Source: Spirochaetia bacterium (GTDB lineage: Bacteria; Spirochaetota; Spirochaetia; Treponematales; Breznakiellaceae). From it: a stretch of DNA of 10,355 nucleotides. This document shows, piece by piece, positions 1-5,446 of this stretch. Numbering within the stretch: the first letter of the stretch is position 1; every line of letters starts with the position of its first letter. The translations under genes and the position numbers were made by a program. The stretch lies in contig BNVA01000066.1 in the NCBI GenBank assembly GCA_025997755.1, positions 1 through 10,355 of the forward strand, given 5' to 3'. The notes beneath the pieces were generated by a model. The model was not told where the DNA came from. It was given only the letters and a program-made list of their open reading frames with translations, and did no database searches.

Positions 1-2
1 CA

Positions 3-572
3 GATGCGGCGGGAAAAGTAGACCCAAAAGTTTTTTCTTGTGTTTTTACCGCTCTCAAAACAAAAAATACTATCACTTTTGATTATCAGCCATTGTCAAA
101 AGAGACGTTTATGAGGCGGACGGTTGATCCGTATCACGCCATTTCGCAAAAAGGCAACTGGTATTTTATCGGATTTTGCCGCGACCGGAACGAGCCGCGA
201 ATGTTCACTTTCTCGCGTATTCAAAATGCCGCTCTCACAAAAAAGCATTTTACCATACCGCCTGATTTTAATCCGGGCGATTATTTTGACAAAGAGATGG
301 GCGTGTGGGCATCGTCCCGCGAGCCTGTAACGGTGGAGTTACTTTTCGACAAGACAATCCGCACCTTCGCAATCGACCGGCAATGGCACAGCGGACAAAT
401 TGTTGAACAACAAAAAGACGGCAATGTTTATGTGAAGTTTACCACCACGCAAATGCCGGAAGTATTGCGCTGGGTACTGGGGCAGGGACGTACGGTAAAG
501 GCATTGGGACCGGCGGAGTTGGTAGAGCGAGTGAAGGCAGAAGTGGAAGCGGTGCGGGGGATGTATGAGTGA
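3..572 (+). CDS. WYL-domain transcriptional regulator, C-terminal part (5' truncated)
   Basis: The frame is open from base 3 to a TGA at 570-572, giving 189 residues with no start in the window. The TTG at 93 is an internal leucine codon, not a start, because family-like sequence lies upstream of it (ALKTKNTITFDYQPLSKE, the usual opening of a WYL domain). The diagnostic core reads GNWYFIGFCRD, a WYF variant of the WYL motif, followed by RMFTFSRI, matching the conserved RxFRxxRI strand. The end (EVLRWVLGQGRTVKALGPAELVERV) is the usual C-terminal extension. WYL proteins typically carry an N-terminal winged helix and are about 300-330 residues, so roughly the first third is missing. Known members bind nucleotides or nucleic acid and regulate transcription, often beside defence genes. 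Which genes this one controls cannot be seen. Confidence 0.85.
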   Translation, partial: DAAGKVDPKVFSCVFTALKTKNTITFDYQPLSKETFMRRTVDPYHAISQKGNWYFIGFCRDRNEPRMFTFSRIQNAALTKKHFTIPPDFNPGDYFDKEMGVWASSREPVTVELLFDKTIRTFAIDRQWHSGQIVEQQKDGNVYVKFTTTQMPEVLRWVLGQGRTVKALGPAELVERVKAEVEAVRGMYE

Positions 573-599
573 TTTTTTGAAAATATTTTGTCACTACGA

Positions 600-620
600 C
601 ACTCAATGACGTTTTGAGTG
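600..620 (+). repeat. Small hairpin after the WYL gene
   Basis: CACTCAA (600-606) and TTGAGTG (614-620) form a 7-bp stem with a 7-nt loop, 27 bases after the WYL stop codon. No T-run follows, so it is a poor intrinsic terminator. It overlaps the region where a -35 element for the next gene would sit, so it could instead be an operator. A second tiny stem, CGGC-TTAT-GCCG, lies at 645-656. Confidence 0.35.
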
Positions 621-640
621 CCGTATAATGGTTGTATAAT
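612..640 (+). promoter_or_regulatory. Possible promoter(s) for the small membrane protein and cassette
   Basis: Two exact TATAAT hexamers occur at 624-629 and 635-640. For the second, TTTTGA at 612-617 gives a 17-nt spacer (or TTGAGT at 614-619 a 15-nt spacer). The -35 match is poor, so confidence rests on the -10 sequences and on position in the only gap upstream of the 684-4714 gene run. Confidence 0.4.
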
Positions 641-683
641 AAAACGGCTTATGCCGCAAAAATAATTTTTTTGGAGGATGAAT

Positions 684-860
684 ATGTTACCGTTGCTAAT
701 TGCAAAAATGATTCGCGACAAAAAGGAACGTGAAGAATATGAACGTTTGGAGCAAGCAAGAAAAAGACGTATCTCTAAGAGATGGAAGATTATTGCGATA
801 ACGGTTTCTGTTATTGCAGTGGCAGCAGTGATAGTCATTTTGGTTTTTAAAATATTTTAA
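684..860 (+). CDS. Small single-pass membrane protein (58 aa), unknown function
   Basis: A strong GGAGG at 673-677 directly abuts the ATG at 678, so the second ATG at 684, six bases downstream, is the better start. The protein has a charged N-terminal segment rich in Lys, Arg and Glu (residues 9-34, IRDKKEREEYERLEQARKRR) and one hydrophobic helix (about residues 35-56) ending close to the C-terminus. That is tail-anchor-like topology with the charged part probably cytoplasmic. The stop is TAA. The next gene starts 27 bases later on the same strand, so the two are probably co-transcribed. I recognise no family. Coding status is supported by the ribosome binding site and the sensible amphipathic/TM layout, not by homology. 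Confidence 0.6.
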   Translation: MLPLLIAKMIRDKKEREEYERLEQARKRRISKRWKIIAITVSVIAVAAVIVILVFKIF

Positions 861-887
861 AAGGAAAAAAATGAAGGTATAATAAGT

Positions 888-1169
888 ATGGCACTATTTG
901 ATTTTCGTAATAAGAAAAAAGACTCAAAAAAGAAAGACGAAGATGCAAAGACTCTCACCAATGTCGGTTTGTCTGGTGCCGCTTCCGAAGTAGTACAACG
1001 GTATGGAAGTGCCGCTAAGGAACATCTTGTAGCGTATGGCGGTGTCGATAATGAGATAAGAGTAAATATTGACGGAAAAGAGACTGGTAAACACCTCACA
1101 AAGAGTCTAAAAAGTATCTCGGAATCAAAAGTCAATCCCGAATTTGAAAAACAAAATATCAAACAGTAG
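888..1169 (+). CDS. N-terminal segment of cassette protein 1, ending at an in-frame TAG
   Basis: The ATG at 888 is preceded by GAAGG (873-877) at 10-nt spacing. The 93 residues begin MALFDFRNKKKDSKKKDED, a lysine-rich leader, followed by a conserved-looking stretch (TLTNVGLSGAASEVVQRYGS). The TAG at 1167-1169 follows NIKQ. The reading frame continues without a break into the next ORF, so this is best read as the N-terminal fifth of one 888-2546 gene (552 codons plus the TAG), not a free-standing protein. I recall related hypothetical proteins continuing as one chain across this point with a glutamine at the TAG position, but I could not run the alignment. The function is unknown. It belongs with the TerB-like and membrane/nuclease genes downstream. 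Confidence 0.65.
   Translation: MALFDFRNKKKDSKKKDEDAKTLTNVGLSGAASEVVQRYGSAAKEHLVAYGGVDNEIRVNIDGKETGKHLTKSLKSISESKVNPEFEKQNIKQ
1167..1169 (+). other. In-frame amber codon splitting cassette gene 1
   Basis: TAG at 1167-1169 is in the same frame as both the upstream segment (888) and the downstream segment (to 2546). A single C-to-T change of CAG (Gln) would create it. The only candidate restart, GTG at 1188, has no properly spaced Shine-Dalgarno sequence: GGAA directly abuts it and AGGCAGG lies about 13 bases off. Options are a recent nonsense mutation, a sequencing error, amber suppression, or a TAG-reassigned code. Confidence 0.75.
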
Positions 1170-1187
1170 GCAGGCTTTTCAGCGGAA

Positions 1188-2546
1188 GTGAAAGAGACCG
1201 CCCGGGAAAACGCCGAGCGAATTATAAATAAAGATAATACTCGTGTAGTCCGTACTGATGATATTGGTCGTGTAAATGACCCCCTTTATGACCATGTTGA
1301 AATAGACGCTAAAGGCAATATTGTTGATGGTTCCGGCTCACAAATGAAATTCGTAGGTAGTAATCCAGAGCAAGCCCTTGATAGATTAGCTTCAAAAAAA
1401 TTTGAAAAATATCTTGATGCTGATGCTAAGATAGAAGTTCCGTCTGATTATTATGACGGAATTAAAGCTGAAGCAAAAGCAAAGATTGACTCATTACAAA
1501 AACAAGTTGATACACTTAAAATAGAGGGGAAAACGGATATTGCCGCTCAAAAACAGGCAGAACTTGAGAAATATAAAAAAATAGATAAAAATTTGGAAAA
1601 AAGCCATGTTTCCAATAAAGAGGCTATCGAGGCAAGAACAAATCCCGAAATATCAACAGCAAAAGATGTTGTAGGTGTCAGTCATCGTGCTGGTCTCGAA
1701 GCCGCAAAGTCTGGTGCTGCTATTGGCGGAGGTATATCTTTGGTAAGAAATATCGTAGCGGTAGCGAAGGGTGATAAAGAAGCAGATGAGGCAACTTTGG
1801 CGGTTATCAAAGATACAGGTACGGGGGCTATTGTTGGGTATGGAACTGCATTTGCCGGTTCTGCATTAAAGGGAGCTATGCAAAACGCGGATGATGTGAT
1901 TATTCGTTCACTGTCAAAAACAAATCTGCCTGCACAAATTGTAACTGTAGCGTTAGAAACAGGTAAAACGCTTGCAAAATATGCTAAAGGAGAAATTGAC
2001 GGGGTGGAATGTGTACGCGAACTTGGTGAAAAAGGTACCGGTATGGTTGGCAGTGCGGCATTAGGCGCTTATACCGGAGCCATTGCAACGGCAACATTTG
2101 GTAAAAGTTTTGAAGTTGTACTCGGTTCGCTTGGAACAATCGCAATTCCAATACCGGTTGTCGGGACAATGATAGGGAGCATGGTAGGATATTTCCTAGG
2201 AACGGTTTGTTATTCAAACTTATTGGAATCAGCTAAAATACTAAAAGAAGCCAAACTCGCTCGTGAAGAACGTATACGAATTGAAAAAGAATGTGCACAA
2301 GCAATCGCTATGATTTGCGAATATCGTATGGAAATGGAAAAAATGATTTCCGAGTACCTTTGTGAACATATAGAAGTCTTCCATAGTGCTTTCAACGATA
2401 TAAAATCTGCTCTAGCTATCGGCGATATAGACGGATTTATCGGTGGAGCCAACTCAATTACGAAAAAACTAGGTGGAACCACACAGTTTGATACCTATGA
2501 TGAGTTTAACACATTTATGGAAAGTTCAGAAGCATTTAAATTGTAA
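1188..2546 (+). CDS. Coiled-coil / Gly-Ala-rich membrane protein (main part of cassette protein 1)
   Basis: The frame is open from just after the TAG (1170) to TAA at 2544-2546. The first formal start is GTG at 1188, giving 452 residues. Counting from there, residues 1-90 are polar, and 91-140 are a charged heptad-like coiled coil (KAEAKAKIDSLQKQVDTLK). Several Gly/Ala-rich hydrophobic stretches follow (about 170-192, 207-230, 283-305, 310-342), the last containing PIPVVGTMIGSMVGYFLG. These look like glycine-zipper membrane helices or a pore. After them comes a charged helical tail (350-395) and an acidic C-terminus. No enzyme motif is visible. The stop lies 17 bases before the TerB-like start, so the two are co-translated neighbours. 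The family is one I know only as hypothetical proteins. A membrane-associated effector is inference. Confidence 0.65.
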   Translation: MKETARENAERIINKDNTRVVRTDDIGRVNDPLYDHVEIDAKGNIVDGSGSQMKFVGSNPEQALDRLASKKFEKYLDADAKIEVPSDYYDGIKAEAKAKIDSLQKQVDTLKIEGKTDIAAQKQAELEKYKKIDKNLEKSHVSNKEAIEARTNPEISTAKDVVGVSHRAGLEAAKSGAAIGGGISLVRNIVAVAKGDKEADEATLAVIKDTGTGAIVGYGTAFAGSALKGAMQNADDVIIRSLSKTNLPAQIVTVALETGKTLAKYAKGEIDGVECVRELGEKGTGMVGSAALGAYTGAIATATFGKSFEVVLGSLGTIAIPIPVVGTMIGSMVGYFLGTVCYSNLLESAKILKEAKLAREERIRIEKECAQAIAMICEYRMEMEKMISEYLCEHIEVFHSAFNDIKSALAIGDIDGFIGGANSITKKLGGTTQFDTYDEFNTFMESSEAFKL

Positions 2547-2563
2547 TTATTTTGGAGGAACGT

Positions 2564-3244
2564 ATGGAAAGAGAAACTGCGGCGAAGTATGTTATTGCAC
2601 ATCTTTTTATGTTTGCAGATCGTCAAATCAACCGTAGGCAGCTTGACTGTCTTGATAACTATGGAGAGGAGCTGTGGAATCTGTCGGATATAAAAGCGGA
2701 GTTAGCAGATGTGTATGACAAAGGAGGTGTCACTCTGGAAAGTAAAGCCATGAAAAAGCTAAAAGAGTGCATCAAAAAAATGTGTAGCGATGTGCTATAC
2801 ACCTTTGATGATCATCCTTCCAGATCCCAAATGGAGTGTATGTGGATAGTGGTATCATTAGCTTGCTCAAGAGAAGGGATTATTTCAAAAAATCATACGG
2901 CACTTCTCAAGATGCTAGCCGATGAGTGGAAAATAAATAAGGACATTCTCATGGAAATGCAGGACACTGTGGAAACAAAAATGGTTTTATATAAGCATAA
3001 AGACTGGATAAACTGTGTATCTAACGATGATGACAAAAACAATTTGATCTCTGCGGCTAAGAAAGACAAGAAGGCACTGGAGCAAAGTGTGGAAGATTTG
3101 ATTGCAGACATTGCAGGAGATATGGTTGATACGGAAGAAAGCAAGAAACATTCAAAGTCGAAAATATGTACCGTTGCCTTAAAATCTGTGGACGGTGCGG
3201 GTTTTTATAGAACCGGTGTTACAACCGAAAATGAAGCAGAGTAA
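2564..3244 (+). CDS. TerB-like helical protein (cassette protein 2)
   Basis: The frame is open from TTG at 2552, but that TTG overlaps the ribosome binding site itself. GGAGG at 2554-2558 sits 5 bases before ATG 2564, which fixes the start and gives 226 residues. The N-terminal region (about 5-50, IAHLFMFADRQINRRQLDCL) and the middle (93-124, MWIVVSLACSREGIISKNHT...LADEWKI) resemble the repeated helical pattern of TerB/TerB-like domains, with an acidic or polar turn between helices. The C-terminal part (about 150-226) is charged and low in hydrophobics. TerB-type domains are associated with membrane-linked stress and phage-response modules, and some bind metal. Metal-binding residues are not clear here. 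Its place between two glycine-rich membrane-type proteins suggests a cytosolic partner or sensor. The TerB call is by pattern and moderately sure. Confidence 0.65.
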   Translation: MERETAAKYVIAHLFMFADRQINRRQLDCLDNYGEELWNLSDIKAELADVYDKGGVTLESKAMKKLKECIKKMCSDVLYTFDDHPSRSQMECMWIVVSLACSREGIISKNHTALLKMLADEWKINKDILMEMQDTVETKMVLYKHKDWINCVSNDDDKNNLISAAKKDKKALEQSVEDLIADIAGDMVDTEESKKHSKSKICTVALKSVDGAGFYRTGVTTENEAE

Positions 3245-3262
3245 TCAAAAGGAGATATTGAA

Positions 3263-4714
3263 ATGCCATTACCATTAATATTGGGAATTTTAGCGGCTGG
3301 CGCAGGTGCGTTGGGAATTGGGAAAGGGGTGAAAGCCGGTATTGATTCGAAAAACGCCAAAAGAGTCAACAATAGTGCGGAGAGTCTAATACAAGATGCT
3401 AAAACGTTTATTGAGAGTGCTAGGGAGCGAAGTAGTAAAGGACTCGCCGTTCTTGGGGAGAAAAAGATCAGTGTTTTGAACAGCAGTGTGGCTATTTTTA
3501 TTGAGTATTTCAGTAAGATAAAACATATTGAGTTGGAAGATTCTGTGGGTATGGAAGAGTTACGCAAATTCGCAAATGATCAACAGTCTTTTACCGAATT
3601 GCGTAGTTTGAGCGGCTATGCATCGTCTATTGCCGGTGGGATTACTAGCGGAGCAGTTGGGGGAGCACTCACTGCCTTTGGCGCGTGGGGTGGTGCGATG
3701 GCTTTGGGCACAGCATCCACTGGAGCCGCTATCTCAGGCTTGACAGGTATAGCGGCGACAAACGCTACTCTGGCGTTTTTAGGCGGCGGTTCTCTCGCTG
3801 CAGGCGGACTGGGTATGGCGGGAGGAGCCGCAGTACTTGGAGGTCTCATTGCCGGACCAGCCTTGGCGGTGGCTGGATTCATTATTGGAGCAAAAGCAAA
3901 GGCGAACCTAGACAAGGCTTATTCCAATTTGGCTGAAGCAAAAAAGGTCGCCGAAGAACAACTTTTAGGCTTCTTAAATGCTGTTTTGTCTCAGACAAGT
4001 ACAAGCATCATAACGTCGATAGAAATTATCGAAAAAAAGGATTTACCTGCTGATATAGTTGGCGGTAAAGCAAGCCGACTGGATGTTAGGGCAAAAACAG
4101 CAGATGGCAGAAAAACTAATATTGAAGTTCAGCTTGAAAATGAACACAACATCATAGAACGGAGCTTGTATTATTTGGCTTATGAGTTTACGCGCGGGAT
4201 TGAGAAAGGCGATGATTATGTTAAGTTGCCGCCTGTGATTGCAATCAACATTCTTGGATTTGGGTATATTCCGCTTTCTGATTTTCATACAAGTTTTCAC
4301 CTGTACGAAGATAAGCACAAAGAGTATAAACTTACCGATGCTTTGGAACTTCACTTTTTGGATATGGTAAAGTTTCGACAGTTAAAAGCGAAGATTGATT
4401 TAAGTAATCCGTTGCATCGCTGGCTGGTTTATTTTGATGAACAGAGTCCGATAAATCTTGTTCAGGAGGTTATAAAAATGGATCCGGTAATAGAAAAAGC
4501 ACAAGCAAAGATGGATATGATACAACGCGACCCTGCGTTGCTCCATGCGTATGACATGTACGAGATGTCTCTTATAGATCGTGCTTTCGGTATACAAGGG
4601 GCAAGACAAGAAGCGAAATTGGAAGTTGCAAAAAAGCTCAAAGCTATGGGACTTAGCTCTAATCAGATTAGCGAGGCCACAGGTCTTCCATTAGAGGAAA
4701 TAGCAAGGCAATAA
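3263..4714 (+). CDS. Glycine-zipper membrane domain fused to an Rpn/PDDEXK_2-type nuclease (cassette protein 3)
   Basis: AAAGGAG at 3248-3254 lies 8 bases before ATG 3263, giving 483 residues. Residues 1-28 are hydrophobic and Gly/Ala-rich, 30-115 helical and polar, and 118-212 a long Gly/Ala-rich block (AATNATLAFLGGGSLAAGG) that looks like packed membrane helices. Residues 213-232 form a short helix. From about residue 234 the chain becomes an Rpn-like/PD-(D/E)XK family transposase-nuclease: FLNAVL, then SRLDV (Asp274) and NIEVQ (Glu288, Gln290) as the D...ExQ catalytic signature, RSLYYLAYEF, and the typical end EATGLPLEEIA. Normal Rpn proteins have about 40 more residues before FLNAVL, including a DFAFKKxFG-like motif, and these are absent. 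That implies fusion onto, or truncation by, the upstream gene. Known Rpn proteins are DNA endonucleases involved in recombination or phage defence. Activity without the N-terminus is uncertain. Confidence 0.75.
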   Translation: MPLPLILGILAAGAGALGIGKGVKAGIDSKNAKRVNNSAESLIQDAKTFIESARERSSKGLAVLGEKKISVLNSSVAIFIEYFSKIKHIELEDSVGMEELRKFANDQQSFTELRSLSGYASSIAGGITSGAVGGALTAFGAWGGAMALGTASTGAAISGLTGIAATNATLAFLGGGSLAAGGLGMAGGAAVLGGLIAGPALAVAGFIIGAKAKANLDKAYSNLAEAKKVAEEQLLGFLNAVLSQTSTSIITSIEIIEKKDLPADIVGGKASRLDVRAKTADGRKTNIEVQLENEHNIIERSLYYLAYEFTRGIEKGDDYVKLPPVIAINILGFGYIPLSDFHTSFHLYEDKHKEYKLTDALELHFLDMVKFRQLKAKIDLSNPLHRWLVYFDEQSPINLVQEVIKMDPVIEKAQAKMDMIQRDPALLHAYDMYEMSLIDRAFGIQGARQEAKLEVAKKLKAMGLSSNQISEATGLPLEEIARQ

Positions 4715-4771
4715 TATAAACTTGTTTCTTAAAGTATGTAAGAAAGCGATTTAAGAAAACTAAAGACAAGT

Positions 4772-4986
4772 ATGATCGTCGATGTCTTGCAGCATCAGGG
4801 TATGCGGGTTACTGCGGGAATGTTGGTAGCTTCCGGCTATTCCATCAATGAAGTTTTTGCTTGATATGAATCTGTATCCTGTTGCTTCAAGTCTTCGAAA
4901 AATACCAACAGGAACTGGAACAAGGGGGGCTCGTCACGGTGGACGACAAATGAACACGGGGGGTGCCTATTGCCAATCAAACCTAA
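4772..4986 (+). pseudogene. Decayed DUF433 / DUF5615 toxin-antitoxin-like remnant
   Basis: No ORF here is long enough to be a gene, but three short reads in three frames look like family pieces. The first is 4772-4864 (30 aa), with GMRVTAGMLVASGYSINEVF resembling the core of DUF433 antitoxins (GTRVTV...GxSxEEIL). The second starts at 4848 as MKFLLDMNLYP, like the start of a DUF5615 PIN-type toxin. The third runs to about 4953, with VFEKYQQELEQGGLVTVDDK resembling the DUF5615 C-terminal region that normally leads into RxRxLPI. Here it is followed by a stop and then TRGVPI. DUF433 and DUF5615 genes are normally adjacent. Frameshifts, stops and missing middle segments make this non-functional. 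Since the first two pieces overlap in different frames, one resemblance may be chance. Confidence 0.35.
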
Positions 4987-4992
4987 AAACAA

Positions 4993-5015
4993 GTGATGCC
5001 GGCATCACCATTTTT
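4993..5015 (+). terminator. Palindromic Rho-independent terminator of the + strand gene run
   Basis: GTGATGCCGGCATCAC (4993-5008) is a perfect 16-bp palindrome, followed by CA and TTTTT (5011-5015). It is placed after the last + strand coding material and reads in the + direction. The short or absent loop is unusual but the stem is GC-rich. It shares its GCCGGC centre with the 5333 palindrome. Confidence 0.6.
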
Positions 5016-5028
5016 ACCTATAATCTCG

Positions 5029-5060
5029 TGTCAACAGATATGTCAACAGTGTATTGACAC
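5029..5060 (+). repeat. TGTCAACAG direct repeats plus an inverted TTGACAC
   Basis: TGTCAACAG occurs at 5029-5037 and again at 5041-5049, a 12-base period. An inverted TTGACAC follows at 5054-5060, so GTGTCAA at 5028-5034 pairs with TTGACAC. The last copy contains the -35 hexamer of the promoter at 5054. The arrangement fits an operator array or recombinase/excisionase arm-type sites near an attachment site. No binding protein is identifiable. Confidence 0.55.
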
Positions 5061-5082
5061 TTTTTTGAACTTATTATATATT
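5054..5082 (+). promoter_or_regulatory. Near-consensus sigma-70 type promoter
   Basis: TTGACA at 5054-5059, a 17-base spacer, and TATATT at 5077-5082, with an AT-rich start region after it. Transcription would begin around 5089 and run rightward. No protein-coding gene lies downstream on the + strand before the terminators at 5252-5285 and 5333-5356, so it probably drives a non-coding transcript or is left over from a lost gene. Confidence 0.6.
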
Positions 5083-5103
5083 TAATATACTTGGTAAAAG
5101 TAT

Positions 5104-5132
5104 GTTAAGTCTTTATATTATAAGGACTTAAC
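5104..5132 (+). repeat. 13-bp hairpin at the start of the putative transcript
   Basis: GTTAAGTCTTTAT (5104-5116) pairs with ATAAGGACTTAAC (5120-5132) through one G-T pair, with loop ATT. No T-run follows, so it is not a standard terminator. Its right arm resembles the right arm of the terminator at 5252-5278 (ATAAGGA-C/G-TTA), hinting at duplicated sequence. Confidence 0.6.
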
Positions 5133-5181
5133 GATACGAGTAAAGTGCAGTAATGCAGTCTGAAAAGCTTAATCTCCACTT

Positions 5182-5223
5182 CTGGGGGACTTGGGGTCCC
5201 CGGTTCAAATCCGGGTTGCCCGA
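5182..5223 (+). tRNA. 3' half of tRNA-Pro(GGG) without a 5' half (likely att-site remnant)
   Basis: The 42 bases map exactly onto tRNA positions 32-73. They are anticodon loop CTGGGGG (anticodon GGG), 3' anticodon strand ACTTG, variable loop GGGTC, T-arm CCCGG-TTCAAAT-CCGGG (5199-5215), acceptor 3' strand TTGCCCG and discriminator A. The acceptor implies 5' CGGGCAA, that is the C1-G72 pair typical of tRNA-Pro, and GGGTC is also a usual proline variable loop. Upstream there is no CGGGCAA and no D-arm, and the preceding CACTT pairs at only 3 of 5 positions with ACTTG. This cannot fold as a functional tRNA. No CCA is encoded. Tyrosine recombinases often target the 3' half of tRNA genes and leave such fragments at element borders. 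Confidence 0.65.
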
Positions 5224-5251
5224 ATGGAAAATCTCACTCAAAGATTAGGGT

Positions 5252-5285
5252 CTAATTCCTTGTATAATAAGGAGTTAGCTTTTTT
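5252..5285 (+). terminator. Rho-independent terminator
   Basis: CTAATTCCTT (5252-5261) pairs with AAGGAGTTAG (5269-5278), 10 bp with one G-T pair and a 7-nt loop (GTATAAT). C and six Ts (5280-5285) follow. It reads rightward and would end the transcript starting near 5089. Confidence 0.75.
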
Positions 5286-5332
5286 GTTTCTGATTTTAGA
5301 CAGCAACTGTTGATTTATTTGTTGATAGCAGG

Positions 5333-5356
5333 ATGTTACGCCGGCGTAACATTTTT
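5333..5356 (+). terminator. Second, palindromic terminator
   Basis: ATGTTACGCCGGCGTAACAT (5333-5352) is a perfect 20-bp palindrome whose last T begins a run of five Ts (5352-5356). It reads rightward, opposing transcription of the - strand operon. Seen from the - strand it has no T-run, so I do not count it as the terminator of fic. Confidence 0.55.
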
Positions 5357-5363
5357 GGCGGGT

Positions 5364-5381
5364 GGTGTTGCGGGCAACACC
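5364..5381. repeat. GC-rich hairpin
   Basis: GGTGTTG (5364-5370) and CAACACC (5375-5381) form a 7-bp stem around CGGG. TGTTTT follows at 5382-5387, a weak rightward T-run. It is one of a cluster of hairpins downstream of fic and may stabilise the 3' end of the - strand mRNA. Confidence 0.45.
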
Positions 5382-5446
5382 TGTTTTGATGTGGTATGAG
5401 CAGTTGGGACAAAATCAAAGTCGAAGGGCTGGGGCTAAAGCGACCT

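Larger units (their letters stand above)
5089..5285 (+). ncRNA. Candidate short structured RNA (about 200 nt)
   Basis: The span runs from the expected start of the 5054 promoter to the end of a textbook terminator. It contains a 13-bp hairpin, a TGCAGTAATGCAG repeat (5147-5159) and the tRNA-Pro 3' half, and no ORF of note. I recognise no known RNA family. The alternative is simply leader/trailer sequence around a broken tRNA gene. The call is inferred from promoter and terminator placement only. Confidence 0.3.

Noticed and set aside
428..838. Open frame of 136 codons on the - strand
   Set aside because: It is antisense to the WYL and small membrane protein genes, has low-complexity Ile/Ser-rich composition, and has no family-like sequence.
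3616..3915. Open - strand frame rich in Pro and Ala
   Set aside because: It is the mirror of the Gly/Ala-rich coding block of the membrane-nuclease fusion, a composition effect.
4725..4758. TTTCTTAAA / TTTAAGAAA inverted repeat as the terminator of the fusion gene
   Set aside because: It is an AT-only-like stem with a 16-base loop and no T-run. The GC-rich palindrome at 4993 is a better terminator.
5147..5159. TGCAG-TAA-TGCAG as a possible repeat array or CRISPR seed
   Set aside because: There are only two 5-base copies with no spacer-repeat periodicity. No CRISPR array is visible anywhere in the window.
5151..5223. Complete tRNA gene ending at the proline-type T-arm
   Set aside because: There is no 5' acceptor strand complementary to TTGCCCG, no D-arm, and the anticodon stem pairs at only 3 of 5 positions.
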